Source of the DNA: Entoloma clypeatum | Taxonomy: Eukaryota > Basidiomycota > Agaricomycetes > Agaricales > Entolomataceae | Length of the DNA stretch: 64,000 bases | Direction: 5' to 3' | Assembly: GCA_963565915.1 (NCBI GenBank) | Contig: OY751491.1 | Location: 4,960,001-5,024,000, forward strand | Part shown: positions 1 to 8,228 of the stretch, in pieces | How positions within the stretch are numbered: position 1 is the first letter of the stretch | Layout of the letters: every line of letters starts with the position of its first letter | Position numbers and translations under genes: made by a program | The notes under the pieces: model-generated | Databases searched by the model: none | The model's input: only the letters and a program-made list of their open reading frames with translations | Told to the model about the DNA's origin: nothing

Positions 1-1134
1 TTGTCCTCCATCTCTATCATTTTGATAATTACTACAAGTTACCGCATCGAAAGGTCGCCCCAAAAGCACTCTACAGGCTGGCTCATTTATAATATGGACC
101 TGCAGATAGACTACAATGTGATCAAAATGGAACGGCACATTTCGCGATAGTCCCAGCGACTTTTCGATTTGCTTATTGGCACTTTGCATATGGATGCATA
201 TATCTGGATCCCACGAAAGCCTCATCGCGACGGCTGCAGCCTTCGACATCGAGACGATCTGGGAGCCTCCATCAAGAATACACTGTTCTTCCATCATTCC
301 ATTCACCACGGCACTTACTGTCCGAAGACTCTGCGATTCCTGTGCGACATATACTGGTTTAGGTGCTGTCCCAGGCGGCAAACTCTCGAGATACTGTAAG
401 ACGGGGTCCGAGACGACCACCGAACCGACAGGTAGGTTGTTTATAGTCTGTTCCATGATCATGAATGACGCCACTGGCAATTCATCTACTTTAACTATAT
501 CTTCTAGTTCGTTTGTTTGGGCAAACTTTTTCCAATATGACAACTGGCTGTCGTCCATTGAATCTAGCAGGTTCAACACTCGAACGTTCGCAGGTACTCT
601 CCTCCTAGTCAATAGCTTTCGCAATTCCTCTTGTACTACTTTATCTGCCCTCAATAAATCACCCAATGCAATCGTGATCGGAGTCTCGAGCACTGCCAAG
701 ACCGTGACACCCTTCGATTGTTCTTCGATAGGTGCCTTGCTGCGAAACGCCGGTCCCTTTCGATCAACATCGGGGATGGTCTCGCGGTCAGGTCTTTTAT
801 TTTTACCAAGGGGAACGAAAGCGACTTCTGGTACATCACGAAACGGCAAATCAACTGCTGGTCTAGTGACTTCTTCGCGGGTAAATGCTCGGTCACTATC
901 TTTTTGGGTGACAGACTTTGTCTTGGCCGATGGCTTCGGCGTTAACTCAGGTTCTGCCTCATCATCATTGCTATCTACTTCCTCAACTTCTTCAATATCT
1001 TTTTCTATTTCATTTTCTGTTTCACTATCTGGGTCTCGGTTTTCAGTCTGTTTCTCCGGCGATTTGGCACGATTCTTTTCAACCCAAGACCTTGCTGGAA
1101 TCTGCTTCGCCTTCCTCAAACGTTCTAAAAACCC
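1..1134 (-). CDS. pol: Gypsy A pol, N-terminal part with aspartic protease (partial)
   Basis: Minus-strand frame, -1 relative to gag, open without a stop from about 1134 to the window edge (about 378 codons). The first 100 residues are acidic (Glu/Asp-rich linker). A retropepsin follows around 230-300: the catalytic motif reads I-L-D-G-G-S-Q, where most aspartic proteases have D-S/T-G. The D-G-G-S or D-E-G-S form is what I recall for this fungal lineage. A second block near the window edge ends V-L-L-G-R-P-F-D, matching the flap/second hydrophobic-Gly motif of retropepsins. RT, RNase H and integrase are expected beyond position 1. The long plus-strand ORF at 176-1165 is an antisense shadow of this frame. 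Confidence 0.7.
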
Positions 1135-2975
1135 AATTCCTTCTTGGCGTTCCCCGATCGGGTGACTACGAATTGACTGATGTCCTGCATCGCTTTAGTC
1201 ATCGCGAGGAATGCTTCCTGCATATCATGCTTTCCTGAAGTACCCTCAGGCTCATTGATGGGTAACTGTTGCTGGACTGGCATCATTCCCGGCATCGCAA
1301 CTCGATTCTGCAGTGCCACATTCTGGGGAACTGGGTTTGATATTCCAGAGATAAAAGAATTCTGAACTGGGGTATAGTGTATGGGAACCGCCGGAGCAGT
1401 ACCGTATGGTTGCGTATACATATTGAAATTATTAAATGGCTGCTGAACCAGGTTTAATGGTGGGACTGCCGTACCGGCCTGTTGTTGCGCTATGAGATTG
1501 TTCAATGCCACGATCTGTTGGTCGCGCTTGGCCATCCCTTCTTGCATCAACCGCAGATTCTCGTCTCGCTGATTGCGAGGCTTATTTGTAAACAGAGAGT
1601 AGTCTGAATTGTCCTGTATTTGCGCAAGGTTGAGTAGGCCAGGAGCTTGCTCGTCTTCAAAATATCCTTGATACAATTGCTTATTGGCCGACAATTGCTC
1701 TACCCGATCCTTCTGACTAATATTACTAGGCTCGCGAGGAATGTAGCCTCCGTCTGGCAAACGGATCCCTTGTGGGGTGGCTTTAATTTTTCCTTGCGCT
1801 AGATGTGTCTGAAGTTCGGTACACTCTCAAAGGAAATGGTGCGGCTTGTAGCAATAGTGACAACATCCCGGAGGCGCCCCACCACTGGGTGCCGCTCGCG
1901 GTTCCTGTTTGTACTGTTGCTGAGGGCCTGCCTGCATCGCTTGAAGCGTTTTCATAATTCCTTGCGTAGATTTCTCGAAGCCTTCAACTCTATCGGTCAA
2001 CAATGCCTGACTCTGCGCCACAGACTCAAGCATTTGCTCAATCTTTACCGCCGATGACGGATTGGACATAGGAATAGCAACATTGGAGGGAGCGGCCCGC
2101 GACGTATAATTATTGGAAGCAGTGAAACCGTTATGGTGCCTCGCCATTTTCTCGACAATTTCTATTATGTCACTCAAGTCTACGAGATTATCCTGATGTC
2201 TCACCGCAGGTGCCGCGGCATTATTTGCTGTGGCCGCGGTGTCCACCATGGACAATCTCAACTTGACCGCTTCTGCGAAGTCGTCGTTTAAACAACTCAA
2301 GAACCTCCCCACGAGCTCACGATTGGAGATACAACCATTCGCACCAGTCAGTTTCTTAGCTTCGGCTTTGAAACTACGTTTTAGGGACATAATTTCATCC
2401 AGATTTCCTAGTCCCAGACGACTGTGCTCCTTGCAGATACTTGATAATCTGGCCAAGGTACCGTCGCGTCCACTTGCTACCACTGGGTAGTTGTTTATTA
2501 ACTCTTTCTTATACTCCTCCCATGTTCCTGTAGTGTAGGAATCGAGGGTTGTCCATTCTTCTTCAGAGACACTATCTGCATAGCCTCCGATTAACCTTTT
2601 CTTTTCCACGATATCGGTTATACCTGCGTGGTCAAAGCAGATTTCGACTTCATCAATAAATCTTAAAAGCTCGGAGGCTTTTTCTTTATCAAATCTCGGC
2701 GCTCCTTGTTCACTTCGACGCGGCATTCTCAAACCATTCCTTGGTGCAGTTGCAGCAACATTCTGTGTATTTGTAGCCATTGTATATGTCGACAATTGAC
2801 TGTTAAGATTTTGATTTTGAGTTTGTATTGGTTGCACAATGAATACTGAATGCTCTCGCGATGCTAGTAGCCTTTCCGATTCAAGGTTTTCTAGTGTTCT
2901 CTTTTGAGTATGCTTTATGGGCTCTTCGAGAGGTCCTACTAGTTCTGCTCCTGCTTTCGATAGACTACGGGTCAC
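1125..2975 (-). pseudogene. gag: Gag of Gypsy A with one in-frame nonsense codon
   Basis: The open frame runs from about 2975 (a Met codon at 2778-2780 is a likely start) to TAG at 1125-1127, broken only by TGA at 1827-1829. The N-terminal part has a capsid-like helical region. The TGA falls inside a CCHC zinc knuckle (C-x2-C then H, then C), between the Leu and Glu codons that precede the last Cys. Changing one base, T to C, would give CGA (Arg), so this looks like a single C-to-T transition. After the knuckle comes a Gln/Pro/Asn-rich tail. The stop at 1125 sits at a -1 slippery heptamer, after which the protease frame opens. Confidence 0.75.
1128..1134 (-). promoter_or_regulatory. Candidate -1 ribosomal frameshift heptamer GGGTTTT (element A)
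   Basis: In gag phase the codons are TTG GGT TTT TAG, so the heptamer is G GGT TTT, an exact X-XXY-YYZ site immediately before the gag stop. A -1 slip gives GGG TTT TTA GAA and enters the protease frame, which is open to the window edge. I did not find a convincing downstream stem-loop here. Confidence 0.5.
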
Positions 2976-3242
2976 GCGCTCGCGAGCCGTTTCAATAGAT
3001 TGTGAATTTGTTGCTTTTGAAGATGACGCTTTTAGAGATGTTGTCTTCGGTTTATGACTACTTGCGAGACCTCTTTTATGAACTGGAGGCTTCCACGAGT
3101 TTGCTTTAACGTGTTTGCTGCTAGATGCAACAGTGGGTTTGCTTGTAGAGGACAGGGTTATCTCTCAAGCGAGAACTATAACTAATTCCTTGAGAGGAAC
3201 TGTATCGAGCCGATACTGAGTAAATTTGTTATTTTAGAACCA

Positions 3243-3261
3243 CCCCTCGCGGTGGGCTCCA
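3243..3261 (-). other. Candidate tRNA primer-binding site of Gypsy A
   Basis: In element sense the site reads TGGAGCCCACCGCGAGGGG, starting with TGG as a complement of a tRNA CCA end. Its complement ends in GGGCTCCA, implying a U at discriminator position 73, which is typical of tRNA-Cys. The tRNA identity is inference. Confidence 0.4.
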
Positions 3262-3263
3262 GA

Positions 3264-4412
3264 TGAAACGAAGGAAGTGAGTCTGGGGATGAGCGCGAGC
3301 GATATCTCTATCACACACACAAACACCAAACACAACAACAAAGACCGAACAAGTCTCGCGATGTGTACTTCTCAATCGATATAGTTCGGGGTGATGAGTG
3401 GGATCACTCAGGATGCGACTCTTCCAAACAACAATTGAATAACTCGTTTAGCGATGGCTCGATAGGTCTCGAACAAGACTTAGAGATAGTTCTCAATAGA
3501 TAATGAACCGAGGTTTGTGATTTCCGAACCAACAAGACTTCGCGAACATGACAATGACCAATATGACCGATAGATAACACGATTTGACGATTGACAAGTT
3601 CTCGAACACACAAAACACAATTGCGACTGACTTCCGATGCAAACCAAACAATCTCGAGGCTTCAATGATACTCGTGAACGACGACAGATGCACAAGACAA
3701 ATGCTATCAATTCTGGGGCACAATCTAACCTAACCTATCTACCATGAAACTACGAGATTTTATACATGAGCAGCAATAAATATAGAAAAAGGTTGCATGT
3801 GGTATCGATAAATGGTATCCAGTCAAGTGACCTTCGCTAGAGTCGTTTCGATGCACCCATGTGGTAGACAATGCCACAGGTACGCCCCTTTTCCATATCC
3901 AAACCTCTGCCACACTGGAGAGGCCACTATTTCAATATCTTGGTTTTGCGATGTACCCGGGACGATGCCGATTAGTTACCGTGAGGTATCAGCTGCATCA
4001 ATTAAGGGTCGCCTTGATAAGCCACCCATCAGATTTGGTCCCTATCAAAGTTCACCATAAGGTCACGTTGATCGCGACGTATCAAACCCGATCTCGGTCT
4101 GTATCATCCAATGTCATTTTGATATTCCTGATATGGACGATTTGGACGTGGAGCACGGCGCACGTTGACCAAACCTCTCGCGAGAATGTCTCCGGTCAAG
4201 CCCCGATGTAGGGTAGACAGTGCTAGTGTCATCGATAACTCCAATATAACCCATCTCCTTGTTTCATGCTTCATCGCGAGAGGCACTCAATAGTCTTTTC
4301 TATCTCACGAGACGATCCCATAGCTCTCGAGTATCATAGCTAAGCCCATAGTGGTGACCAGCGCTATGTCCTACATTGCCAGGGTCGCTGGTCTCTCTCT
4401 CTAACGTCGCCA
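3264..4412 (-). repeat. 5' LTR of Gypsy A (about 1.15 kb)
   Basis: The upper boundary is set by the break in Gypsy B homology. In element sense the LTR would start TGGCGACG at 4412 and end in CA at 3264-3265, two bases before the candidate primer-binding site. A TATA-like TATAAAA lies on the minus strand near 3757-3764. Boundaries are inferred because the second LTR lies outside the window. Confidence 0.55.
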
Positions 4413-5823
4413 CCGCCAGTTTTGAATTGTATCCACCTTCTCAGTTTCCATCTCAACATGTCCCTCACCAACCACATATCCCAATATAGGACATTTTGTT
4501 ACTTCCCATAAACACTTCTTCTCCTTTAGGAACAAATCATTGTCTGATAGGATCTGTAGGATTTCTTTGGTGTTTCGTGTGAGTTCTTCCTTGGTTTTAC
4601 CAATAACCATGATGTCATCCATGTAGATCACGCAGATACGTTGGCGGATCTGGTCCCGGAATAGACTAGCCATCATTCAAGAGAACGTTCCTGGGGAGTT
4701 GCAAAGACCGAAAAACATGACCAATGGTTCAAACAATCCTCGACTGGTGAGAAAGGCAGCTTTCCATTCATCGCCCTCCTTAATCCGGATGTTGTTATAG
4801 CCCCACATGATGTCCATTTTATTGAAGTAGACTGCATCTTTCAGTACGTCCAAGAGATCGGATATTCGTGGGAGTGGGAACTTGTCTTTGACCGTGAATT
4901 TATTGACCATGCGGTAATCTTGTACCAATCGTTTGGAGCCATCCTTTTTGTTGATGAAGAAGCAAGGGGAGGCATAAGGGGATTTGGACGGGCGGATCTT
5001 TCCTGTTGCTAGACCCTCGTCAATGAATGCGTCCAATTCTTCTTGTTTCCTTTTGCGTCATAGGATATGTATTTCCCCCTAGTTCCTTTGGTGCGTCCGG
5101 TGTAAGTTCAATACCATGGTCCCATTCCCTCTCCTTTGGGATCTTGTCAAAGTTCTCTTTCTCAAAAAGATGAGCAAATCGTTCAACATATGAGGGTCGT
5201 TTGGTTGTGGGAGGTGGTGTGGGAGTGACAGCTTCCAAAATAGGGTCTCCAGGCTTCTATTTCTGATCCGACTTTTTGGGTGCATCTTTGTCGCGCACCT
5301 CAATCATGCGAACTCGGTGTTTGCGACCATTAAGGTTAATCCTGAAATCCGAGTGTTTGGTTTGACATGTTGTTGGGCACCAGTTAAATGTTACCGCGCC
5401 GGTTGTCCAATTAATTGTGGGGTTGTGGTGTACCAACCAGTCATGTTCCAAGAGCATGTCCGTTCTCCCAATGTCCAGTACCATTGCTTCCATGGTTTCC
5501 TGATGTGCTCCCAAATCCAGTTTGACTTCGGCAAGTTGGCTCGCTTTCTGTTGTCGATTTGGTGATCCATCTGCATTTAGAATTGCTATGGGCAGTATTC
5601 CTTGCGTGGGGAGGTTCTGTTCGTGTGCTGTTCTGGGATGGATGCATGTGCGTTCACATCCGCTGTCAACCTTAGGTTGGTTGGCCTTTGGTCCTCGTCG
5701 TGTTTTGAGCTGAGCCAACAGCCTGATCTCTCATCTTTTCGGAGGTTTATCTCCCTTCACAATCTTAGTTGATGCAGCAGCTCGCTTGGCGGGGATGACA
5801 TAGGTTCTATTGTCTGCAGTCAT
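4413..5823 (-). pseudogene. pol: Gypsy B pol: protease and RT fingers/palm (degenerate, truncated)
   Basis: Pol opens with its own ATG at 5821-5823. Reading frames show a protease with D-S-G (V-D-S-G-C), then RT with blocks including L-V-Q-D-Y-R, D-I-M-W-G-Y-N-N and F-G-L-C-N-S-P, and the catalytic Y-M-D-D near 4635-4646. Lesions: TGA after K-P-P-K-R, TAG after K-S-D-Q-K, a one-base insertion near 5040 and TGA just before the M-M of the RT palm at 4674-4676. The three nonsense codons also occur in B' at the same codons; the insertion is private to B. Homology ends at the Gypsy A insertion. Confidence 0.8.
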
Positions 5824-5873
5824 ACAAGGCAATCAAGTCTGTTTAATAGATAAGGGTCGCGACTTAGCGTCGT

Positions 5874-7014
5874 TTAATCGGACCCTTCGGGAAAATCCTT
5901 CTCGTCGGCTTCTAAGATTGTGGTTTCATCATTCTCGGCATCTTCCTCGGACACCTTCCTAACCCTTCCGGAGTTCTTCTTCGGCTTGCGGCAGTTGCGC
6001 GCGATATGGCCTTCTTGGTCACAGTTGAAACACTTGCGACCATCTTTCTTCTTTGGAGCGCTACAGTCTTTAGCCAGATGACCGAAGCGCTGACAGTTGT
6101 AGCAACGGGCTACTCCTGCTTTGTCGATCTCCATGGCTTTGCCCTGACCACCATAAGTGGTACCCGATCCGGTGCGCATGTCGCCGCCACCTCGGATGAC
6201 CAGTGCGTGTCCTTCCATCTGTCGTCCCTTGTTTCGGATCTCCTTTGCATAATCGGTGTACGTCTTGCCATCGCTGGCCACTTGTTCAGAGATTCTGCGG
6301 TTGACGTTCTTCTCTAGGATGTATTTCCCAGTTTCTTCGCCAAGGTTTGACAGTTTCAAGAGTTCTTCAAATTCATCCAAGAATTCATCAACAGTGCATT
6401 TCTCTTGTTTCAGGACTTCGAGTCTCGCTTTGGCAGCGACCGACTTGTTGGCGATGGAGAATTGTGTGGCGATGTCATCAGAAAAACCTAGCCAGGTGAT
6501 GTTCTCGTTGTCAACGGCAAGAGCATCTAACTTGTTACTGGCCCAGTGCCTGCCGGACCCTTCCATCATGCGGGATAGTACCGCAAGAATCTTCTGATCA
6601 TCTGTGAGGCTCTTTTGGAACCTGATGTATAGTTTGGTGGCTTTCCACCACTCGTCAAAGGTGTATCTGTCCTTGAACATCCCAGGATCCTTGATGATCT
6701 TGGATGTATCCATTGTTTGTACAGCCAGAGCTTCTGCCATGTTTAGAGTCTGCGGAGGAGAAGAGGAGTCGGGTTGTTGGGATGAAGATGGGGTTCGGGA
6801 TACAGGTAAGGATTGAAAATGAGTCCCTGTTCTAGGCGTCTGTTCGATATCTGACTGCGCGGAGTCAAAAGTAAATTCGTCAGGGGACTCGTCGGCGGAA
6901 TCGGTGGCAAAACGTTCAGAGTATTTCCTCTGTAAATCTCTAAGGAATCTCTGTTCCTGCGCGTCTGTTGGTCTCGAAAAGGGGTCAAGTCTCTCGTTTC
7001 GTGCCCAGCGGTTG
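5874..7014 (-). pseudogene. gag: Gypsy B gag, C-terminal part
   Basis: The frame from the C1 insertion point (7014) to the stop at 5874 encodes a Ty3-type capsid region, then two CCHC zinc knuckles: one with core C-Y-N-C and one with core C-F-N-C, each followed by GH and a final C. An acidic tail ends in F-P-E-G-S-D. This copy keeps the segment before the knuckles that is deleted (65 nt) in B'. The first residues of the predicted ORF upstream of 7014 come from the Copia LTR and are not gag. The true N-terminal part lies at 13144-13614 and carries a stop and a frameshift, so no full Gag can be made. Confidence 0.8.
7010..7014. repeat. Target-site duplication GGTTG of Copia C1 (left)
   Basis: GGTTG precedes the 5' LTR and is repeated at 13144-13148 after the 3' LTR. 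The empty site is visible in sister copy B' (near 20018-20030, minus sense), where the flanks are contiguous around AGTTG. Confidence 0.9.
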
Positions 7015-7363
7015 TGTTGAACATATCGCCAGATATGTTGCACCATATGCTTGTCACAGGAAGTGACTATAAGTCACTATTACCATATATGTGAGTTTAT
7101 GGTACAACCACGGATGCATGACTTGTTTATGCATTGTTTGTACAATGGTCCGTGTGCATATTGGATTAGTATAAATACCCATGTATTTAGTACGATGAAT
7201 CCTAACTTCTTGAACACCCCAGTTCTTTGAGTTAACTAACAAGCTAGTATAGCTTCTAGATTCCCTTTAGTTACTCTTAACCAGGTTAGTTGAGCTTCCA
7301 CTATGCCTTCGTACCGCTACGTCTTGAGCGCCCTTTGGGCAGCCTATGTCGGTTACATCATTA
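7015..7363 (+). repeat. 5' LTR of Copia C1
   Basis: It begins TGTTGAAC and ends CATCATTA (TG...TA rather than TG...CA). The end is fixed by the TSD and by the adjoining primer-binding site. TATAAATA at 7170-7177 is the likely TATA box. An ATG at 7303 inside the LTR opens the accessory ORF. Confidence 0.92.
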
Positions 7364-8139
7364 GGTTATGGGCCCCGGCCCTAGCGCCGCATGCTCTAAG
7401 CATCCTAGCTTTTGCGCTACTATTGGCAGCATCCGCTTTGTATGCTACCCTGGAGACTGGTTTTCTCAGCATCGAGTACATCGAGCTCGACGGTTCCCTT
7501 GACGGTGAACCTCGCAGCATTCGAGGTATTGAATGTACCTTTCAATGGGCCATTCTTGATCGATTGCTTGAGAGAATCCCTGTTACAATGATCGTATCAC
7601 GAGAGCAAGTCCATATGGTGCCAACGGCACAGGGCTCAGTCCCTTCAGGTCTTGATGACAATGGACGCATCGTTGCACGATGCGGGGTGTGTCGACAACT
7701 TGTTGTTGACAGTCAGCATTGCCCAAGGCATTGCATAGACAACACCACCTTTGACTACTCGTGTACTACGTGTGATGCAGGATCAGCCAGGACTCGAGTT
7801 CTAAACCGCAGACGGCGTAATCGCCGTACTGAGGTACCTGTTGCGGTACCTACCCAAGATGGAGATCCCACGGATCCTCCGCCCGTGTATGTTGATGATG
7901 GGACCATCCCTGAAGCACACGGAGCACCTCCTCTTTTGCCTCCGGCCCGACAAATTCGGTTGCCGGATAATGACCCCTTAATTGAGGCGGCGAACAGAGC
8001 GAATGAAGTCATGCTCCCTATTCAGGGAGGATCTTGCACCTGTGGGCAACACAGCACTCAGGGCGCACATGACGATTGGGTAGAACTAGTGATGGCATTT
8101 CATATGCTACCACTAGACCAAACAGAGAACGAAGAATGA
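7303..8139 (+). CDS. Accessory membrane-protein ORF upstream of gag in Copia C1
   Basis: A 278-codon ORF without homology I recognise. It starts at an ATG inside the 5' LTR, reads through the primer-binding site and ends 90 bp before the gag ATG (8229). Residues about 7-22 and 30-50 are hydrophobic and could form two membrane spans or a hairpin. Three Cys pairs follow (C127/C130, C140/C144, C154/C157), spaced like a zinc-binding module, then an Arg-rich cluster (165-177), a Pro-rich region with PPVY at about 193-196 (a PPxY motif, as bound by WW domains of Nedd4/Rsp5 ligases), and a further C-x-C near 245-247. It is intact although the rest of the element is damaged. The ORF is real in length; function is unknown. 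An envelope-like or host-trafficking role is only inference. The ATG is also present in the 3' LTR, where the frame soon leaves the element. Confidence 0.6.
   Translation: MPSYRYVLSALWAAYVGYIIRLWAPALAPHALSILAFALLLAASALYATLETGFLSIEYIELDGSLDGEPRSIRGIECTFQWAILDRLLERIPVTMIVSREQVHMVPTAQGSVPSGLDDNGRIVARCGVCRQLVVDSQHCPRHCIDNTTFDYSCTTCDAGSARTRVLNRRRRNRRTEVPVAVPTQDGDPTDPPPVYVDDGTIPEAHGAPPLLPPARQIRLPDNDPLIEAANRANEVMLPIQGGSCTCGQHSTQGAHDDWVELVMAFHMLPLDQTENEE
7364..7378 (+). other. Primer-binding site of C1, matching initiator tRNA-Met anticodon arm
   Basis: GGTTATGGGCCCCGG directly abuts the LTR. Its complement contains GGGCCCATAACC, the anticodon stem-loop (CAU) of eukaryotic initiator tRNA-Met. Drosophila copia and yeast Ty5 are known to use an internal half-tRNA primer of this kind. 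The same 15-mer follows the LTRs of the unrelated Copia copies E' and E''. Confidence 0.8.
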
Positions 8140-8228
8140 TGATCGACAAGGCAGCTCGTCTATTTATTTTCTGATGCGCTTTTTCAATATTTCATATGCT
8201 GATTCTATTTATGTTTCACAGCATCATC

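Larger units (their letters stand above)
1..4412 (-). mobile_element. Gypsy (Ty3-like) LTR retrotransposon A, 5' part, cut by window edge
   Basis: Reading on the minus strand, this element shows a 5' LTR (3264-4412), a tRNA-type primer-binding site, a gag ORF and the start of pol with an aspartic protease. Reverse transcriptase and the 3' LTR would lie beyond position 1. It is inserted inside pol of Gypsy B: the B sequence runs to about 4413 and stops at a point where the sister copy B' (22550) continues without a break. The protease context (a D-G-G-S motif followed by a conserved block ending in a GRPFD-like motif) matches a Gypsy lineage I recognise as common in Agaricomycetes. Fragment G (31605-34018) carries RT to integrase of the same lineage. 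Confidence 0.85.
4413..7014 (-). mobile_element. Gypsy B (chromovirus, Tf1/sushi-like), middle part
   Basis: Minus-strand Gypsy element whose sister copies B' (19142-25205) and D (35069-37668) allow its structure to be read. It contains the C-terminal half of gag, the protease and the N-terminal half of RT. It is interrupted on the left by Gypsy A and on the right by Copia C1. The rest of its 5' end is at 13144-14066. Its 3' half (RNase H, integrase, chromodomain, 3' LTR) must lie left of the window. Confidence 0.85.

Noticed and set aside
176..1165. 329-codon plus-strand ORF as a gene
   Set aside because: It lies antisense to the open protease-containing pol frame of Gypsy A, is Ser/Thr/Phe-rich and shows no family motif, while the minus strand has clear retropepsin motifs.
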